DNA from: Apteryx mantelli
Lineage: Eukaryota > Chordata > Aves > Apterygiformes > Apterygidae
Length of the DNA: 64,000 nt
Reading direction: 5' to 3'
Assembly: GCF_036417845.1 (NCBI RefSeq)
Contig: NC_089979.1
Span: forward strand, 116,159,415-116,223,414
Under the pieces are notes generated by a model. It ran no database searches and was not told the DNA's origin. It was given only the letters and a program-made list of their open reading frames with translations. This document shows positions 38,377-49,292 of the stretch, in pieces (position 1 is the first letter of the stretch; each line of letters begins with the position of its first letter). The position numbers and the translations under genes are program-made.

Positions 38377-39930
38377 TTTCCTAATTTGCAAAGATATATA
38401 CGTATCCAGTACTGTTTCTGCTGACCATTGATAGTGTTAATATTTATTTTGCAAACTATGTCCTCTATGACCCTTTCTCAGTACTTTCAAAGCTTAAAGA
38501 GCCAGGCCCCCAGTAAGATCATGCAAAACAGGTAGAAAGTCACCTTATATGGCAATTAGCAATAGAGAGGAAATGAAAGCAGGCTTAGGGCTCAGCAGGC
38601 CAAGCTCCCTTCTTAGAAAAGGGAATGTGGCCAAAAAGAAGGGATTTTTGCCAAACTTCTGGGTGCGTTCTGGCCATGCTTGCTTTAAACTATTCAGGGA
38701 TTCAAACCAGTCTTTAGCCAGCCCAAGGATGAAATGAAAACTCAGGACTGCCAAAAGATACCACTTGATTTCCTTTGCACATCGTGTAGGGTGAGGCCCC
38801 ATGGCAGGGCAGTTACCTGCCATCATGGCATTGCGTGCTCAAGACTCTTGCAGGAAACATCGATTTTCACGATGCCTGCTGGATGAAGAAGCTTGAAAAA
38901 CAGAGGGTTTGCAAAGCTCCTTAGAGGTTACACAGACACAGTGTAAAAAGATGCAATTTTCTGAAACTACCATTTACTTCAGCCTGTTATATTAAAAATA
39001 TTATAACCTCACCTCTCCTTATGGCAGTATGTAACTTCATGTTGATTTTGGCTAATTTTATCAACTGTTGTTAGACAATGCATTTCCTAGAGAAAGTCCA
39101 CAGATCTTACCCAAAACCATCTATACAAGTCAAAGAAAAACCCTTTCTTGAACATAGGCATAACTCCTCTCTCTTGTACACTTGAAGATTTTGGAACAAT
39201 CATTCTATTCTCAATCTTTTCTTCTTTAGTCTGTCCCAGGAAAATTAAGGTGCTTGCAATGGGGATCTAAGAAATTTACATCTTGCAATATCAGTGTGTC
39301 CACTTCCCCCGGAAATCTGGTGAAAAACACATTTAAAGGGATTTTTATAAAGATGAGAAACATTAGTTACTTACAGGTAGATCTGTAGCTATAAGTAATA
39401 GCTCATTCATCACTGGAAAACTGTTCTTTAAACATCAAGTGGGGAAACTCTTTTTGGAGAAAATTCACTACCGCCCAATATGAATTCAACACCATTTTAC
39501 AGCTGAGCTGAAATTGGCTGTGCCTTTCACTTTCTCAGAAGCTTGTGGATTGAATCCAGAAAACAGTTAAAATTAAAGAAAACCATTCTACTTGTGGTCA
39601 AATTCTGTCACCTGATCTCCCCTGGTGTCTGGGGAAAATTGATCCTATGGGTAAAATAGGTCAAGTGACAGGGCTTCCGCTCTCTGTTGTGACAGAAACA
39701 TTTTGTGTTTTGGGGCAAAATGCAATGGTCAAGATCCTCCAAAGCATCCATCTTCCACTGCCTTCAAATCAGTGAAGATTTGTAGATTTTTCTGTAATAA
39801 CAAAGAGCAGCAAGGCTAGAGGATTCAGTGACTGTACACTTCATCTGATCTGTTCCTCAGAAGTAAATTCTGGAGTGTTTAATCAAATAGTCATCTGGTT
39901 CTTGGATACTCCTAATGTTTGCACTGGGCA

Positions 39931-39980
39931 TTTTAAATCAGTGGGAATGAGTTGCTTACACATACTTCAGGATCTGGGCT
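39931..39980. repeat. Fragment of ancient amniote repeat
   Basis: 'AATCAGTGGGAATGAGTTGC' followed by 'TTCAGGATCTGGGCTG' resembles a widespread reptile/bird repeat ('AAGTCAATGGGAGTTTTGCC...TGCAGGATTTGGGC'). A related fragment in the other orientation is at 60775-60852. Assignment is by eye. Confidence 0.4.
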
Positions 39981-39999
39981 GTAATATCCTTGTACCTCT

Positions 40000-42900
40000 C
40001 TCTTCCCTCCATAAAGTAGTATTTTGCAGCTCCATAGGAATGTTATAAAGATAAAAATTTAATTCTAAGACTGGCTTGGGGAGGGATGGTTGGTGGGGAG
40101 AGGTTTGGGTTTTTTTAAACCTAGAATTATCTTTCTTTCTGATAAGGAAGTCTCTCTAGTAAAGAGATCTTTAAATACATGCAATATCACATGCTGCATT
40201 TGCTGTCTGGCAAACGCAAATGCTAGGAGCAGTCAAAAGTGTCATGCAGATCCGGGAAACATAAGGGAGGCTGTAGTTCATAAATAGTTTGGGATACCTG
40301 ATCCAACAGCTTTTCTGCCTTTTGAATGGAAACTTTACTTATCTTCATCTGAGGAGTATCTCAGGAAGAGCCTTGGACAAGAGGGTCGTAAATTCAGATA
40401 ATGAAAGGCAAACCAAAAGGAGCAGATATTCCATTATATTAAACCTGAGCTATCGGGCCCCATGCTTAAAATTATTTTGTAAAAACAAGCCCCTCAGCTG
40501 AGCTCTGCTGTTAAGAAACTGCCTGTATATATATACATAAGAGAAAGAACTGAGGTTTCATAGGCAACTGTAGATCTGGCATTTCCTACTTTCAGCCACT
40601 CAACTTCTCAACTTTAATAACATGCTTTTAAAATAGGTTTAAAAGAATTGTTATTTCTGAGGTCTTTTTTTCTCAGGTGTTCAGCATGCTGCTAAAATTT
40701 GCCTGAGGAGTGCAAGCAAGAGAAAGGAAATGATGATTCTTAAAAGCTTACAGCTCACCTGAACCTGGATAAAATTTCATGGGGGTAAAGAAAAGTCATT
40801 TCTCTAGCCTGAGGGCTTTCTCCCTGCTGAGTTCCAAAGGTCTGCTGCAAACAATGGAAATGTCAGAGTTTCACCAAAAAGTTTGCAAGGATCTTTTACA
40901 AAGTTCCCCTTACAAAACCTCCTATAATTTCCTGGGAGGGAACTGTCCACCAGAAGTTTTCATTATTCTTAGGTTTTGTTTTGTGCTTTTGTCAAGCCAG
41001 TGTTAATTTAACTTCTCTATCTCCTTGTGTCTCGCATTTAATTTAGAGCATGCTGCGTAGTCCTAAACAAACTGCTCATCTCAGCATGTGCTTTCTGTGA
41101 GGCCGTTCTGCTCCTTGCCGCTGCTCCTCGTGCAGATCTCCCACTGCTTCCAAGAGGGGTTTTTGCTCCAGCACAGGCTCAGGATCTATGGTTTAGTGTG
41201 TTGTCACTCACCGCAGACGGTTATCCTCTCGCAGGGAACAGACTCTAGGAAGGGAGCAAAAACTTTGGGAAAGTCCACACGGATGATCTAGGGAGAATTT
41301 CTCATTAGATGCCTCTTAAAGGGGGAGAATTGCAGGAGGGAGAAGAAAACAACCTGTCAGACTTGCAGGTTTTGCAGGGCAGGAGTACCTCAGGTTTCTG
41401 GAGGAAAAAGTGTGTGCCCCAGCCAGGGGGGCTGCCTGGGGAATGGCAAGCGGCGCAACGCTTGCAGGGTCACACGCTCGCACCACCTCCTCTGGAAGGG
41501 GCTGGCTGCAGCCCCGAAAGCCAGTCCCAAAAACCAGGCTCTAATGGGGACAGAGACATCCTCAAAATGGAAACACAGAAGCAGCATGCCTGGGAATCCC
41601 TGTAGGCCCCAGGAGAAGAAAAAGATATAAAAAGCAGCATTGCTAACTAGTTGTTTGACAGGGATTGCCATTAAAGAGTATACCCTGTTCAGCAGTGTCA
41701 GGATATGTGCCACAGCCAGGTGTCCATACTGGACCCTCAAAAGGCTGCAGGACTTACTGATTTGGGGGTATCTTCAAGGTAGAGTAGCGGACAGTGAGAC
41801 AATCCCAGTCACTGAGTATGAACGAAAAAAAACATTTCTCACATATACCATAGGGTTGCTTTACACCCCAAAGCAACAGGAATGCTCTTAACCCCCTGCA
41901 GTTACAAGAATTATTACAACTGGTCTGACTAGAACATTTCTCCCAGGGGAAAAAAGGTACCTTAAATCCCATATTATTGCAACGTGTGTATTACCTATTA
42001 ATCTGGTATCAAAACTTTCAGTCTATATTATGCCATCATTTTTCTAGGTGAAATGCAATCAGATTAATGCAGGTGTGGCTTGATTTTTTTTAAGTGCATC
42101 TTTCTTTAAATTATTTGGTCCTACTCTCTCTCAACTCATTTATATTAGTGTAAGCAGGAGTAGCTCAAAATTAAGAGGATTATGCCAAATGTATGTCATA
42201 TCTAAATCAGAGCCATTTTATTCCTGTGCTTCAGTAATCTTAGAGCAATTTCTGGTCACAAACTCATTTTTGGTTAGCCATATTCAATTAGTATTAGAGT
42301 CCATTTTCAGATTCTAAATTCATGTTTTACTCAAGTGACTCTCATTAAAACAGAGTAACTAACCCCTCTGCAGCTCTTTCATATTTGTCCCTAACAGCCT
42401 ATTCAAAACATAAAACTAAGGATGTCTGATTAGAGCAAAAAGTACATCCTCATTACAGGGGGCTTAGACAGTGCAAAGCACATTTATAATATCTTGCAGC
42501 ATTAGCAGCTGGGTTAAAATCACATTTTCAGACTGAACCAAATCCTCTTGAACTAATGTAGGTTAGTTCTCTGAATCCAGGGTCCTTATTAGCATCTTCT
42601 TTAATCTCCCCTGGGAGAAGGTTGCATATCCCCACAGCAGCAGTGGGAGAAGGACTAAGCCAATTTCACGGGAATGGCTGCTCCCCCTCAGAAAGTGGTC
42701 CAGAGGCTACACCAGTGCACTGGGGACACAGAGAGGTAGAAAAAGGCCAGTCGTCCCTGGAAGGGATGCACATTGCCCTTCCTCCAGCCCTACCGAGTGC
42801 CAATAGCATGTGGGACAGCACACTGGTTCGGCTCCTTCTCCTCAGCCACCCCATCCCTCCTCAGCAGCCCCTCCAAGGGGACGAGGTCCTGTCTCCATGG

Positions 42901-43720
42901 GCAGCACCAGTTCTCATAAGTGTGAATCTCACTGGGGACTGTGGTCTCCCAGCCCAAAATACCATCGATCAGGTTCAAGCTGCCTTATTTTTGTAAAAAC
43001 AAAACAAAACAAGAAAACAGGTATTCCCATCTCCTCCAAGTTCTGAAGTCAGCAGATGGTAGGAGCCAAGAATTACCGTTTTTCATATCATTACCCTTGT
43101 ATTTGGCCCATCTGGTTGCTGCCCCTCCTGGCCTGTCCTTGCAGTTTAGGTCACACCAGGCATACATTTCCCCAAACTTTCCCTCTCGAAGCAGTGGAGG
43201 TACCCACGGAGAGAAGCAGCCAGCAAAACCTTGTTGCAGATGTATGGTCCAGCTCTAGCACAGACAGTGAACACGGCACCAAGCAGGTTTGGAGCAGGTC
43301 TTTCTCATCCTCCCCAGGTATTTGGGCTGTGCACATGGGTGCTGCAGCAGGAAGGAAAATTCACTCCAGGGTAGCAGTGAGCAAGGAGGAGTTCTGCATT
43401 GCGGGACTGTTGCCTTGACTTTACACACGCAGGGAGCAAAGTTGCTGTGACTTTTAGTGATTTCAGTGGAAAGATGAGGGAATGAGAAGGGGGAAAAAAT
43501 GGCCAGATTCAGTTCTCTCTTCCCCTTCTGAACTGTCCCCTGCTGTCCGCAACGTCTCACTACTACCTATGCATGACCCAGACTACAACACAGCAAACCA
43601 TGTGAGCAGCGGTATCATAAACTGGTCCTGAGCAAACATCACTGAGACATCCTGTAATTTTGAGGCAGTTCTCCTGTTACAGCGTGATTGGGACCTATGG
43701 ACCAGGGAGGGTGGGAGAGC
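40000..43720. other. Intergenic DNA, no gene recognised
   Basis: Short open frames are concentrated in GC-richer stretches (41100-41630, 42620-43420) and are open in several frames at once, which argues against coding. The AT-rich part at 42050-42600, with repeated TTAAA and ATTAG-type motifs, looks like slowly evolving noncoding DNA but carries no decisive signal. Confidence 0.5.
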
Positions 43721-43725
43721 ACCAT

Positions 43726-43768
43726 GGAGGAAAAAAAAGAAAAAGAAAAAGAAAAAAAAGAGAGAGAG
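43726..43768. repeat. 43-nt purine tract (A-rich, GAAAAA units, AG tail)
   Basis: Uninterrupted purines GGAGG, A-runs with G interruptions, then AGAGAGAG. Simple low-complexity sequence that could adopt triplex structures. No function is indicated. Confidence 0.85.
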
Positions 43769-43879
43769 TAGAAACATTCCCTGGAGATCTGATTAAAGTG
43801 TATTGAACTTATTGGAAGGACTCCCTTCCAATTTCAGTACGGTTTGGGTCAGTCCCCTTGATGCATTGTGGGGGTTCTG

Positions 43880-44260
43880 CAATCCTTTGAACTCCATATT
43901 ATTTCAGTGAATCTATTAATGCTTAGCTGTGTTTAATGTAGTATAATAATATTGCAGTTGAAATACAGGCACCATTATAATTTGAAACCATACAGTTTGG
44001 GCACAGGAAAAAAATTTGCGGTATGTATTCAGTAATACATTTAGTACATGTAGCCATTCTATAGAATGCATTTAATTCTGTTTTGTGTATTATTCTTAAC
44101 ATGCATTCACAGTAGACAGCAAAGCAGCAGTTATGAGGTATGCTGTGAATGCATATTAACAGCAGTACATATTTGCATATCATGGATCCATAATACAAAA
44201 TGCGTAGTAAAAATCCTTATGAAAAGTTATTATGCATGCACAGTAGAGGCTTTTTAAACC
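43880..44260. promoter_or_regulatory. Candidate CNE containing a 17-bp imperfect stem-loop
   Basis: AT-rich non-repetitive sequence with ATGCATT, TTTGCATATCATGG and other octamer-like motifs. TTAACATGCATTCACAG (44096-44112) pairs with CTGTGAATGCATATTAA (44143-44159) with one mismatch and a 30-nt loop. The look is that of slowly evolving regulatory DNA 2.5 kb upstream of the inferred NEUROD6 exon 1. Enhancer or structured-RNA roles are inference. Confidence 0.35.
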
Positions 44261-45109
44261 TTGATATCTCAGCTATTTTGTTTCTCCACTATTTATCTGA
44301 AAATACTAAAAAGGTCAAATGATGGATTAAGAATCTGCAAAAATGTAATGTTAATAGTACAGAGGGAATCCTTCAACACAAACTAATTCATTTATTTTAT
44401 TTTTAGTGGCAGTATAAGAGCCATCCAAAAATGCATTTTACAATAACATTTGAGTAGTTTAGAAAAGTACTCCAGCAGTAAAAATAAAAAGGGTGTGTGG
44501 GGGGGTGGGAATATTTTTATGAAAGTGTATTTTGGAGGTTGAGAAATTGTAGCTGGAAATTTTACAGTCCTTCCCTTAACACAGAGCCACTACAGTGTCA
44601 ACCTTTCCTTCAATTTTTTGTAGTATTTTTAGTATGCACTGAAACAGGGTTTCGTTCCTCAGGACTTTGCATATTTAGATTATCGTGCATTGTATAATCT
44701 CTGAATATGCAAAATCCTTGAAAAGGTTGACAACCCTTAGGACCCTCCACAATATAAATCTTAATACATAAATTCCTATTGAGAATAATGGGATTCTACC
44801 CTCTCCTCTGTTACACTGATTGTAATATTTGGAATAAAATGAAATGAATGTTATGAATAGTATAGTGCTTGCTCCTCTTGAATAGTTGCCACTTCAGTTT
44901 TAACATCTTTGTCACTTCAAATACATTTGCCTTTAAAAAAAAATGAGGCCTGAGCTCCATAAGGAACGAATGACCTGATATTTCTCACTTCTGTAGAATA
45001 TACAAAGTTTGGGGAAGGCTTTTTTTTTTCTTTTCTTTTTAAGTGAGAGTCCCTAAAATTAAGCACATACACACACATAATACACCCTCCACACACACAT
45101 TTTGCTGCC

Positions 45110-45330
45110 GCCTCTTTTTTTAATCAAAAAATGTTCAAACAGATTTAAATGAAACTTTGTGAAAACAAAATAATTGGATCGGGGCTGAGAACATTAATGC
45201 CAAGCTTGGGCCCAATGTGAATTAAAGCAGATGAGTTATAAACCCTTCAAAAACAGGATTTATAATGAAAACGCTGTCACAGACCCATAACAATAGCAGC
45301 TCTGCCAGGGATTATTTTAATACTAAAAGC
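45110..45330. promoter_or_regulatory. Candidate proximal CNE upstream of NEUROD6
   Basis: Non-repetitive AT-rich sequence with TTAATCAAAAAATG, ACAAAATAATTGG, TTTATAATGAAAACG and an E-box CAGATG at 45228-45233. It lies 1.4-1.6 kb upstream of the inferred exon 1. The motif mix (E-box, TAAT cores, ATAAA/caudal-like TTTATAA) is consistent with a neural enhancer but does not prove one. Confidence 0.3.
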
Positions 45331-45489
45331 ATACTCAGTCTCTCACTTTTTAAAATAGAGATTACTTGGTCCCTAAAAAGCAGTGATATGTGATAATAAT
45401 AAAAGCAAACTTTTAAAAAATGCTCCTAAGATGACACATTCTCCCTGCAACTCTCTTGCTAGTGCCTAGACGTGACACACCACTCCTAA

Positions 45490-46000
45490 AAACCCAAGGT
45501 GGGGCTTGCCATAAGCTCCATGCCAAGGCTTAGCGGAGAGGCTTCGTCAGCTCCATTTAACAGTTTCTTGTCTGTTGAGAGAGACAAAAGGGTTAAGGGA
45601 GAAAGAGCAGAGAGTACAGGAGAGGCAGCTGATGGGAAGAGGGGACGCCCGGCATGGAAAAGGGCACGAAGAAAGGAGTGGGAAAAGAGGCAAGTGGCAA
45701 GAAAGGATTTAGGAGGAGGAAGGATGCATTTCCCAAAGACCTCGGTTTTTAAGAGATTTAAGGGAAATGTTCGCAAAAAGGCCAGGCACACAGAGAAAAG
45801 GCTAAGGGGGGGATTTTTTTTTGATTCCCCCGAGTTATGGCTGCAAAAGCGTTTCCCGGAGGGAGCAGGTGCCTCCGCGTGGCACTGCACGGGGGTAGGA
45901 AGGGGCTGAGCAAACGGGGGTGTGTGCACGTGTCTGGGGCTGCACGGCACCCCGCTCCTTCCCGAAAAAGGGTGACATTCATTAAATCTTCACAGTGTAC
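45490..46000. other. GC/CpG-richer block upstream of NEUROD6
   Basis: Compared with its AT-rich surroundings this block has many G runs and CpGs (for example GGACGCCCGGC near 45644 and CTCCGCGTGGC near 45871). Open frames of 136 codons (+) and 154 and 141 codons (-) overlap each other. The plus-strand peptide is Lys/Arg-rich and the minus-strand ones are Pro/Ser/Leu-rich, with no recognisable domain, so I do not call genes. It may be a small CpG-rich upstream promoter region or alternative-promoter area. Confidence 0.35.
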
Positions 46001-46477
46001 TTCCAGCTTTCCCTCAAACTCCTTTTTGCAGGGGAATGTCAAAAAACACTGAAGAAAACGATGAAGAGATTTCTTTGAGCCCGCAGGAGATTCGCTTCTG
46101 TTACTGTGTGTGCTGGGGCAACACACTGCACTTAAAAAATAAATAAATAAATAAAACACCCCAAAATCGCTCGCAAAAGGCATCGAACAAGAACTACTTT
46201 TGTGACCGTGCCATGTGCGACAGCACCAGCATCACTTCCCGATTGCTGCTTTCCCTTCCTTGCTTTTTTCTCTGGGTACCAGGTGCACAGCAGGGACTCT
46301 GAGTGATCCAAGGCAGCACTTTCCCTATAAACAACACCATATTAACAACTACAGGGCAGTTGTACCTGTAGGCAGGGAGAGCACCAAGCGTTGGCATGTC
46401 TATGCGTGCAGCGAGGCTGCTAAAAAGAAGCAGCTCCAGTAGAAATGCACCTCCTATATGTGAAATGCTGGTGCAGA

Positions 46478-46530
46478 TTTTTTTTTTTCCTTTCTTTCTT
46501 TCCTTTTTTTTTTTTTTTTTTTTTCCCCCT
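46478..46530. repeat. 53-nt polypyrimidine tract just upstream of the NEUROD6 promoter cluster
   Basis: Uninterrupted T/C from 46478 to 46530: a T-run, TTTC repeats, a second long T-run, and a final run of C. It ends 57 bp before the first E-box of the promoter cluster. Such tracts can exclude nucleosomes. Length is likely variable between individuals and prone to sequencing error. Confidence 0.85.
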
Positions 46531-46586
46531 ATCAGTCTAACCTTCTGTGTTGATACATGAATGCTGGTACCCACTTAGAGGGATGC

Positions 46587-46690
46587 CAGATGATCAGTGC
46601 AGAATGAAGGTCCCAGGAGAAAGGCTCACGTGGTTTTCTCTGCCCCGTGACGTCACTAGCAGATGGCATGGGTACCAGCTCTGGCAGTTG
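46587..46690 (+). promoter_or_regulatory. NEUROD6: Probable NEUROD6 promoter: CRE and E-box cluster
   Basis: Within about 100 bp: CAGATG (46587-46592), CACGTG (46627-46632), a perfect palindromic CRE TGACGTCA (46648-46655), CAGATG followed by G (46660-46665), and CAGTTG (46685-46690). CAGATGG is the preferred type for neurogenin/NeuroD bHLH factors, and CRE is the CREB/ATF site. No clear TATA box is seen. It lies immediately upstream of the inferred exon 1 and about 1.6 kb upstream of the ATG. bHLH cross- or auto-regulation and activity-dependent input are inference from the motifs. Confidence 0.55.
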
Positions 46691-46699
46691 GCATCAATG

Positions 46700-46833
46700 T
46701 CACTTTTTAGAGATCAATGAGATAGTGCAGATACACACAGATCTAGACTCCAGGAGACGATGCGACATTCAGACTGAAAAGATTTGGAAGGCAAAAAATG
46801 AAAACTGATTGTTGAATGAAATAAAAAGCTAAG
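46700..46833 (+). other. NEUROD6: Inferred noncoding exon 1 of NEUROD6 (start approximate)
   Basis: NEUROD-family genes have a short noncoding first exon and carry the coding sequence in the second. Downstream of the promoter cluster the sequence runs to AAAAAGCTAAG|GTAATAC, where AAG|GTAATA at 46833/46834 is an acceptable 5' splice site. The exon contains a TTGAATGAAATAAAAAGC stretch. The transcription start is not determined and could lie anywhere from about 46690 to 46740. RNA-seq junction reads would confirm the donor. Confidence 0.45.
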
Positions 46834-48257
46834 GTAATACAAATAAAGATATATTTCAGTTGGTGCTGGGTGTGCATGCAAGTGTTTAAAGATACAGTAT
46901 CATTGTCTTGTATTTTATGTATGCTATTTACTGTCTACTAACTCCTCCTAACATTTTATTCTTCTGATGCAATTGCATACTTTCATTGGTATTATGTAAT
47001 ATTGCAAGTGTGTAGACAATACTGAGAGAGTTAGTCTTTTATTGGGGTTTTTGTTTAGTTTTGTTCTGTTAAAAAGTCCCTGCATTCGTTTTTGCTTGTC
47101 TTTTTGAGGACTATGGATCCAAGTATCTGCTGCTCTCAAACTGAAAACAAAAGCAAAATAATTTGAAAAGGAAATTATTTTCCCATTTCATTCTGGATTC
47201 TGAACACACGTGCACTATTGCAGGCAGAATCCACAGACCCTTCCTGTCAGATATTAGCTGGAGGGAGACGTCTGAACCTTGCAGAACATAAACACTGCTA
47301 TAGCGTACAGGGAATTTTCCCCCCCAATTCATGGGGGAGAAAAAAAGGAGGAAGAAGGAAAAAAAAAGAAAAAGAAAATAAGTTAATTCTAACCAAAATA
47401 TATTATAGGATTTGGAATTTTTGCTGGGGGGAAAGAAAGAAAAGAGTTGGAGAGATTTTATTTCCTAACTCTAATCTGAATATGTTTAGGATTAGACAAG
47501 TCCTGCTTTTTGTTTTAAAATGAAAGAAATAATGTGTAATATATAGTTTCACACTAACCATTAGAGAAAAAAATCTTATTAGTAACATAATTAAAAATGA
47601 AGTAAATAATTGGGGGGGGAGTCCATTAATTTTTTTTTTCCTCACCCACTAACTTACTGGAGTTTAAAATCTTGATTCACCAGAGAGCAAATGTGGAGGG
47701 GAAAAAAGCTTCAAAATATAAGTCAAAAAGTGATTTTAAAATATTTAACTATCAGTTAATAGAGATATGGCACTTTTCAATTTTAAGACTGCTCTCGCTC
47801 TCCTCATTTTTTCACCCAGGGGAATTTAGATTAATGAAATTTCTGTATTGCTTTATCATGTTTTGTATTTCTTTGAATTCCATGGCGGTGAGGGTTCGAA
47901 GGGCTTGTTTAAAAATAAGATAAATGGGCAGGGAGTTAACTCTACATTTTAAACATTGATTTACTCTCTACTTATCTGTAAGAAATGTGGCTTTTTTAGT
48001 TACAAGAACCTGACTGTTTCAAGTGATTTTAAAATTCTGGGCAGCTTTTTTTTTTTTTAATAAGCAAGCATGTAAAAAGGCAATTGCAATTGGCATTTTA
48101 TGAGAGAAATGTAGATTGTGCAGTTTTGTACACACACATATGCCCACAAACGCATAGAGCGTGCACATAGACAAACAAAAGGTGCATGAGGATGTGTGTA
48201 TAAGTCTGTAAACTTTATAAATGGAAATATTTAAATATTGTGCTGGCGTTCTTTCAG
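46834..48257 (+). other. NEUROD6: Inferred NEUROD6 intron 1
   Basis: About 1.4 kb between the proposed donor GTAATA at 46834 and the acceptor GCGTTCTTTCAG ending at 48257. AT-rich. It contains a 46-nt purine tract (47333-47378), a G-run (47612-47619) and T-runs at about 47631-47639 and 48047-48058. No other gene is evident inside. The short open frames here are low complexity. Confidence 0.5.
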
Positions 48258-48262
48258 GTAAC
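48246..48262 (+). promoter_or_regulatory. NEUROD6: Splice acceptor of NEUROD6 coding exon
   Basis: GCGTTCTTTCAG|GTAAC gives a short pyrimidine tract and CAG, placing the exon 2 start at 48258, 21 nt before the ATG. Joined to the proposed donor, the 5' UTR crosses the junction as ...CTAAG/GTAAC.... Note that the exon itself begins GTAAC, which looks donor-like and could mislead gene predictors. Confidence 0.6.
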
Positions 48263-48278
48263 TTAAGATTGTAGAACC

Positions 48279-49292
48279 ATGTTAACACTACCATTTGATG
48301 AGTCTGTTGTAATGCCAGAATCCCAGATGTGCAGAAAGTTTTCCAGAGAAAGTGATGACCAAAAGCAAATGAAGAGTCCAGAAAGCTTTTCAAAGCAGAT
48401 TGTACTCCGAGGCAAGAATATTAAAAGATCTCCTGGAGAAGACACGGAAAAAGAGGAGGAAGAGGAAGAGAGAGAAGAGGAGGATGAGAACGGTTTGCCA
48501 AGGAGAAGGGGCCTTCGGAAAAAAAAGACAAGCAAGATAAGAATGGAAAGGATCAAATTCAGGCGACAAGAAGCCAACGCTAGGGAGAGAAACCGGATGC
48601 ACGGCCTTAACGATGCCCTGGACAATTTAAGGAAAGTGGTCCCTTGCTATTCTAAAACACAAAAACTGTCCAAAATAGAAACTTTAAGACTGGCCAAAAA
48701 CTACATCTGGGCTCTTTCCGAAATCCTGCGAATTGGCAAGAGACCCGACCTGCTCACGTTCGTCCAAAACTTGTGCAAGGGTCTGTCCCAGCCGACTACA
48801 AACTTGGTGGCAGGATGCCTGCAGCTGAACGCCCGCAGCTTCCTGATGGGCCAGGCAAGCGACGGTGCCCACCATGCCAGGTCGCCCTACTCCACCTTCT
48901 ACCCCCCCTACCACAGCCCTGAGCTCGGCACCCCCCCGGGGCATGGGACTCTCGACAACGCCAAGTCCATGAAACCCTACAATTACTGCAGTGCTTACGA
49001 GTCCTTCTATGAGAGCACTTCCCCCGAGTGTGCCAGCCCACAGTTTGAAGGTCCCTTAAGTCCTCCCCCAATTAACTATAATGGGATATTTTCCCTGAAG
49101 CAAGAAGAAAGCTTGGACTATGGCAAAAATTACAATTACGGCATGCATTACTGTGCAGTGCCACCCAGGGGTCCCCTTGGGCAGAGCTCGATGTTCAGGT
49201 TGCCTACAGAGAGCCACTTCCCTTACGACTTACATCTGCGCAGCCAGTCTCTCACCATGCAAGATGAATTAAATGCAGTTTTTCATAATTAA
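48279..49292 (+). CDS. NEUROD6: Neuronal differentiation factor 6 (NEUROD6/NEX1), bHLH transcription factor
   Basis: A 337-residue intact frame, the same length as human NEUROD6 as I recall it. Order of parts: conserved N-terminus [20 protein letters not shown]; acidic run at residues 57-70; basic nuclear-localisation segment RRRGLRKKK (75-83); bHLH domain about 94-148 with basic motif NARERNRMH (100-108), whose E103 and R104/R106 read the E-box core; helix 2 starting [16 protein letters not shown]; then the NeuroD-family C-terminal domain and the terminal [13 protein letters not shown]. It binds E-boxes as a heterodimer with E proteins in the nucleus and drives differentiation of glutamatergic neurons, especially cortical. 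The ATG has A at -3, and an in-frame TAA at 48264-48266 rules out an upstream start. The coding region lies in one exon. No frameshift or lost key residue. Identification is very secure against other NEUROD members, given the N- and C-termini. Confidence 0.98.
   Translation: MLTLPFDESVVMPESQMCRKFSRESDDQKQMKSPESFSKQIVLRGKNIKRSPGEDTEKEEEEEEREEEDENGLPRRRGLRKKKTSKIRMERIKFRRQEANARERNRMHGLNDALDNLRKVVPCYSKTQKLSKIETLRLAKNYIWALSEILRIGKRPDLLTFVQNLCKGLSQPTTNLVAGCLQLNARSFLMGQASDGAHHARSPYSTFYPPYHSPELGTPPGHGTLDNAKSMKPYNYCSAYESFYESTSPECASPQFEGPLSPPPINYNGIFSLKQEESLDYGKNYNYGMHYCAVPPRGPLGQSSMFRLPTESHFPYDLHLRSQSLTMQDELNAVFHN

Noticed and set aside
42622..43560. Overlapping frames of 100-124 codons on both strands
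   Set aside because: GC-richer noncoding stretch, no domain, multiple frames open simultaneously.
45486..46183. Frames of 136 (+), 154 (-) and 141 (-) codons upstream of NEUROD6
   Set aside because: They overlap in a GC/CpG-rich block and give Lys/Arg-rich or Pro/Ser-rich peptides without family features. GC content explains the lack of stops.
46194..46574. 126-codon minus-strand frame with a long lysine run
   Set aside because: The lysine run is the reverse strand of the polypyrimidine tract at 46478-46530.
48263..49071. Antisense frames of 70-120 codons opposite NEUROD6
   Set aside because: Shadows of the coding strand: the Ser/Leu-rich run is the reverse of the Glu/Lys codons.
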